DNA of 64,000 nt from positions 5,580,001 through 5,644,000 of the forward strand of contig NZ_AUBJ02000001.1 of NCBI RefSeq assembly GCF_000429185.2, in the 5' to 3' direction. The notes beneath the pieces were generated by a model. The model was not told the DNA's origin. It was given only the letters and a program-made list of their open reading frames with translations, and did no database searches. The position numbers were made by a program, and so were the translations under genes. Source of the stretch: Actinoalloteichus caeruleus DSM 43889 (lineage in GTDB: Bacteria > Actinomycetota > Actinomycetes > Mycobacteriales > Pseudonocardiaceae). Below, piece after piece: positions 62,099 to 64,000 of this stretch; position 1 is the first letter of the stretch; every line of letters starts with the position of its first letter.

Positions 62099-62683
62099 AT
62101 GTCGAGTGGAGGCGAGGAACGCCTGGCCGAGATGACCGTCGGGGCGGTCCGGCCGCACAACGCGAGCATCGAGATCGTCGACCCCGACCCGCGGTGGGCC
62201 CGGCTGTTCCACCAGGAGGCCACCAGGATCCGGGAGGCACTGGGGGACCGGGCGCTGGCGGTCGAGCACGTCGGATCGACCGCCGTCCCCTCACTCGCCG
62301 CGAAGCCGATCATCGACATCGTCCTCGCCGTCGCGGACTCCACCGCGGAGTCCCACTACGTGCCCGACCCGGAAGCGGCCGGGTACGTACTGCGCATCCG
62401 AGAACCCGACTGGTTCCAACACCGCCTGCTGAAGGGAACGGCCCCCGACGTCAACCTGCACGTCCTCACCGCCGGTTGCTCTGAGATCGACCGCATGACC
62501 GCGTTCCGCGACCACCTCCGCGCGAACGCCGACGACAGGCGGAGGTACGAAGCCGTCAAACGTGAGCTCGCGCGACGGACCTGGCGACACGTCCAGGACT
62601 ACGCCGACGCCAAGGGGGACATCGTCCAGGAGATCCACCGGGCCATCGCCAGGGGAGGGAAGCCGAGCGGGCCAGGGGGCTGA
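62099..62683 (+). CDS. GrpB-family (UPF0157) nucleotidyltransferase-like protein
   Basis: A 194-residue protein of the GrpB/UPF0157 family, also found fused to dephospho-CoA kinase. Characteristic blocks are IEIVDPDPRWARLFHQEA, VEHVGSTAVPSLAAKPIIDIVLAV (nucleotidyltransferase-like core), GTAPDVNLHVLTAGCSEIDRM and FRDHLRANADDRRRYEAVKRELA. The molecular function is unproved. The ATG at 62099 follows GAGGAG; the frame is open further upstream but without similarity. It is a single gene. Confidence 0.88.
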   Translation: MSSGGEERLAEMTVGAVRPHNASIEIVDPDPRWARLFHQEATRIREALGDRALAVEHVGSTAVPSLAAKPIIDIVLAVADSTAESHYVPDPEAAGYVLRIREPDWFQHRLLKGTAPDVNLHVLTAGCSEIDRMTAFRDHLRANADDRRRYEAVKRELARRTWRHVQDYADAKGDIVQEIHRAIARGGKPSGPGG

Positions 62684-63066
62684 CCGCCGCCGCTCGGAGC
62701 GCCCGATCCTCGGGCGTGGGGGCAAGGAATGGCGCGGTAGGCCTGTCCGTCGACCGGGAACCCCCTGCCGTGACCTGGCCGTTCTCGGCCTGCTCGCGTT
62801 CACGCCAGGAGGCCCGAGGAGTCCGGCCTCCCACAGGCCCTCGCGGCGCCAGTCCCGCGCCGGCGCTGTCCGCGTGGGACGCGGCCCCGGACCCAGCAGT
62901 GCGGAGATCGCCCGACACGAACCGAGCGGCCCACGTCATCACCCGTCCCGCCTGGCCGTCCTTCCGTTCCGGGCGAGGACAGCAGTGCTCCCGCCGGCCG
63001 CCCCAAGGCCCGCGTGCGCACGGGTACTCCACGACGCGCCGTGGGGCGACCTGGAACGCTCCCCGC
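62684..63066. other. Intergenic region between convergent genes, no gene seen
   Basis: No supported gene in about 380 bases between the GrpB-family gene and the GyrI-like gene. Frames here are compositional shadows. Confidence 0.45.
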
Positions 63067-63696
63067 TCAGCCCTCGGCGACGGGTAGGACCGGCTGGCGG
63101 AGGATGGTGCGCAGTTTCGCCGGCGCCACCTTCCGGAAGTCACTGAGGTAGATCTCGTGGTGCTTGCCCACCATGCGGAGTTGGTTGTCGGGTACGAACT
63201 CGTGGTGCAACCGGTTGAGCACCGCCGTCTCGTCGTCGAAGGACCCGACGTGCAGGGTCTGGACGCACCGGCCCTCGGACAGTGGTTCCAACCGGACTCC
63301 GTCGAGGCGAGCCGGCGGCTTCCTCGTCCCGACCTGCCGCACGGCCGTGGTGAACATGTCCTGGTCGATCCAGTCCGGAACCATGATCATCATCGTCCAG
63401 TCCCACCGGGACTTGTCCCGTGAGGACGTGAAGGAGTCGAGGTCCTCCGCCCACCACAGGCCTTCCAGCGGCATGACGACGTAGTCCTGCCCGAGGTCCC
63501 GCTTGCTCGCCATCTTCAGCTTGTAGGCGACCGGGTAAAGGGCCTCGACCGCCTCCGAGAACGCCGGCGAGGTGTTCGGGTCCCCGTGGCCGTCGACCAT
63601 CAGGTACCGCAGATCAGGTACGTCGATGATCCGGAACTGGTCCTGCTTCGCCTGGTAGGCGTCGAGGCTCTTCTTGAAGTCGGTCTTGTTCGTCAT
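63067..63696 (-). CDS. GyrI-like small-molecule-binding domain protein
   Basis: A 209-residue cytoplasmic protein with a GyrI-like fold of two SHS2 modules: FRIIDVPDLRYLMVDGHGDPNTSPAFSEAV and the second module through GRCVQTLHVGSFDDETAVLNRLHHEFVPDN. A central WAEDLDSFTSSRDKSRWDW block follows YVVMPLEGLWW, the usual signature of this stand-alone group. Such proteins bind or hydrolyse hydrophobic cations or toxic epoxides and are often paired with regulators. The ATG at 63696 lies inside the 3' end of the upstream PadR-type gene, so expression is coupled. Confidence 0.88.
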   Translation of the reverse strand: MTNKTDFKKSLDAYQAKQDQFRIIDVPDLRYLMVDGHGDPNTSPAFSEAVEALYPVAYKLKMASKRDLGQDYVVMPLEGLWWAEDLDSFTSSRDKSRWDWTMMIMVPDWIDQDMFTTAVRQVGTRKPPARLDGVRLEPLSEGRCVQTLHVGSFDDETAVLNRLHHEFVPDNQLRMVGKHHEIYLSDFRKVAPAKLRTILRQPVLPVAEG

Positions 63697-64000
63697 CGGT
63701 CACCCGGACTCGCTCGGCGAGCCACGACCTTTCCGCCTCGAGGAGGCTCAGTGAGTACGAGAAGACCTCCCGCGCCGGGCGCGGGAGGGGGACTGGGGCG
63801 CCCTGGGCGGCGCGGATGCCGACGAGGCGCGCCTCCACCTGGGTCAGGCGGCTCCGGAGGGCCCGCGTGTACTCCTCGTCGGAGAGCAGGGGCAGGTTCG
63901 CCACTCCGACCAGCAGCGGGTTCGTCGCTGACCGCAGCTCGGTGACCAGGGCGAGCGCGGTATCCCGCGCGGCCTGGTGGCCCTCACTGGTGGCGTGGAA
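63614..64000 (-). CDS. PadR-type transcriptional regulator (5' part outside the window)
   Basis: The frame is open from the right window edge to the stop at 63614 and encodes the C-terminal region of a regulator: ATSEGHQAARDTALALV, then LPLLSDEEYTRALRSRLTQVEARLVGIR and VFSYSLSLLEAERSWLAER. This fits the dimerisation domain of a PadR-like winged-helix protein with its typical Leu-rich antiparallel helices. The DNA-binding half lies beyond 64000. The last ~28 residues are out of family character and overlap the GyrI-like gene by 83 bp; a nearby TGA in another frame hints that a shorter end may be ancestral. Confidence 0.65.
   Translation of the reverse strand, partial: FHATSEGHQAARDTALALVTELRSATNPLLVGVANLPLLSDEEYTRALRSRLTQVEARLVGIRAAQGAPVPLPRPAREVFSYSLSLLEAERSWLAERVRVTDDEQDRLQEEPRRLPGEAGPVPDHRRT

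Noticed and set aside
62556-63143. Minus-strand 195-codon gene between the GrpB-family and GyrI-like genes
   Set aside because: Arg/Gly/Ser-rich, overlaps both neighbours, no motif or ribosome site.

Overview
The window is very GC-rich (around 72 % by eye), with GTG starts common and strong codon bias toward G/C in third positions. Gene content (a WXG100/EspC-type secretion substrate, an erm methyltransferase with a leader peptide, WYL/TetR/HxlR/MerR/PadR regulators, a WGR protein, a GH10 xylanase) points to a filamentous or related actinomycete. A Nocardiopsaceae-like genus is a guess only. I saw no rRNA, insertion sequence, integrase or CRISPR array; one tRNA (Asn) is present.

Layout. (1) 1-12295: right-hand part of a PUFA-synthase-like (Pfa) secondary-lipid or polyketide cluster: a PfaD-type enoyl reductase cut by the window edge, a KS-AT-ACP-KR synthase split by an apparent frameshift, and a 1893-residue AT / double-hotdog dehydratase x2 / PKS-dehydratase protein. 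(2) 12.5-16.0 kb: a DUF421 membrane pair, tRNA-Asn with a strong terminator, an NTF2-like gene remnant, and a TetR-SDR pair with a palindromic operator candidate. (3) 16.5-20.2 kb: a large secreted subtilisin-like protease with accessory domains. (4) 20.5-26.2 kb: a formate dehydrogenase operon (catalytic subunit with Cys, four-cluster ferredoxin subunit, NrfD-type membrane subunit) led by a small conserved-looking gene. (5) 27.0-28.6 kb: an EspC-like/WXG partner and a candidate type VII-secreted effector. (6) 28.9-32.1 kb: a MacB/LolD-type ABC exporter. (7) 32.6-39.7 kb: two related multicopper oxidases (the first frameshifted) flanking an inducible erm gene and a NarL-type two-component system. 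(8) 39.9-54.5 kb: mostly single genes and regulator-target pairs: a WGR/beta-propeller protein, quinone oxidoreductase/HxlR, an alanine symporter, a methyltransferase, a low-molecular-weight phosphatase, a GH10 xylanase, a D-amino-acid dehydrogenase, VOC/MerR, and WYL/epoxide hydrolase. (9) 54.6-64 kb: a 700-bp gene-free stretch, FAD monooxygenase/TetR with two operators, a C39-like protein, a four-gene DUF4097/DrrAB-type ABC operon under a ribbon-helix-helix protein, a GrpB-family protein, and a GyrI-like/PadR pair at the right edge.

How it works together. The region is a mosaic of small self-regulated modules: several divergent regulator-target pairs share short intergenic regions that hold visible dyads. 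Several genes look leaderless, with a TAnnnT -10 box 6-7 nt before the start codon. The most informative regulatory locus is erm. Its promoter (TTGACT-18-TACGGT) would start a leaderless 15-residue leader peptide carrying an Arg-Leu-Arg motif of the kind that stalls macrolide-bound ribosomes, followed by a stable hairpin and then erm.
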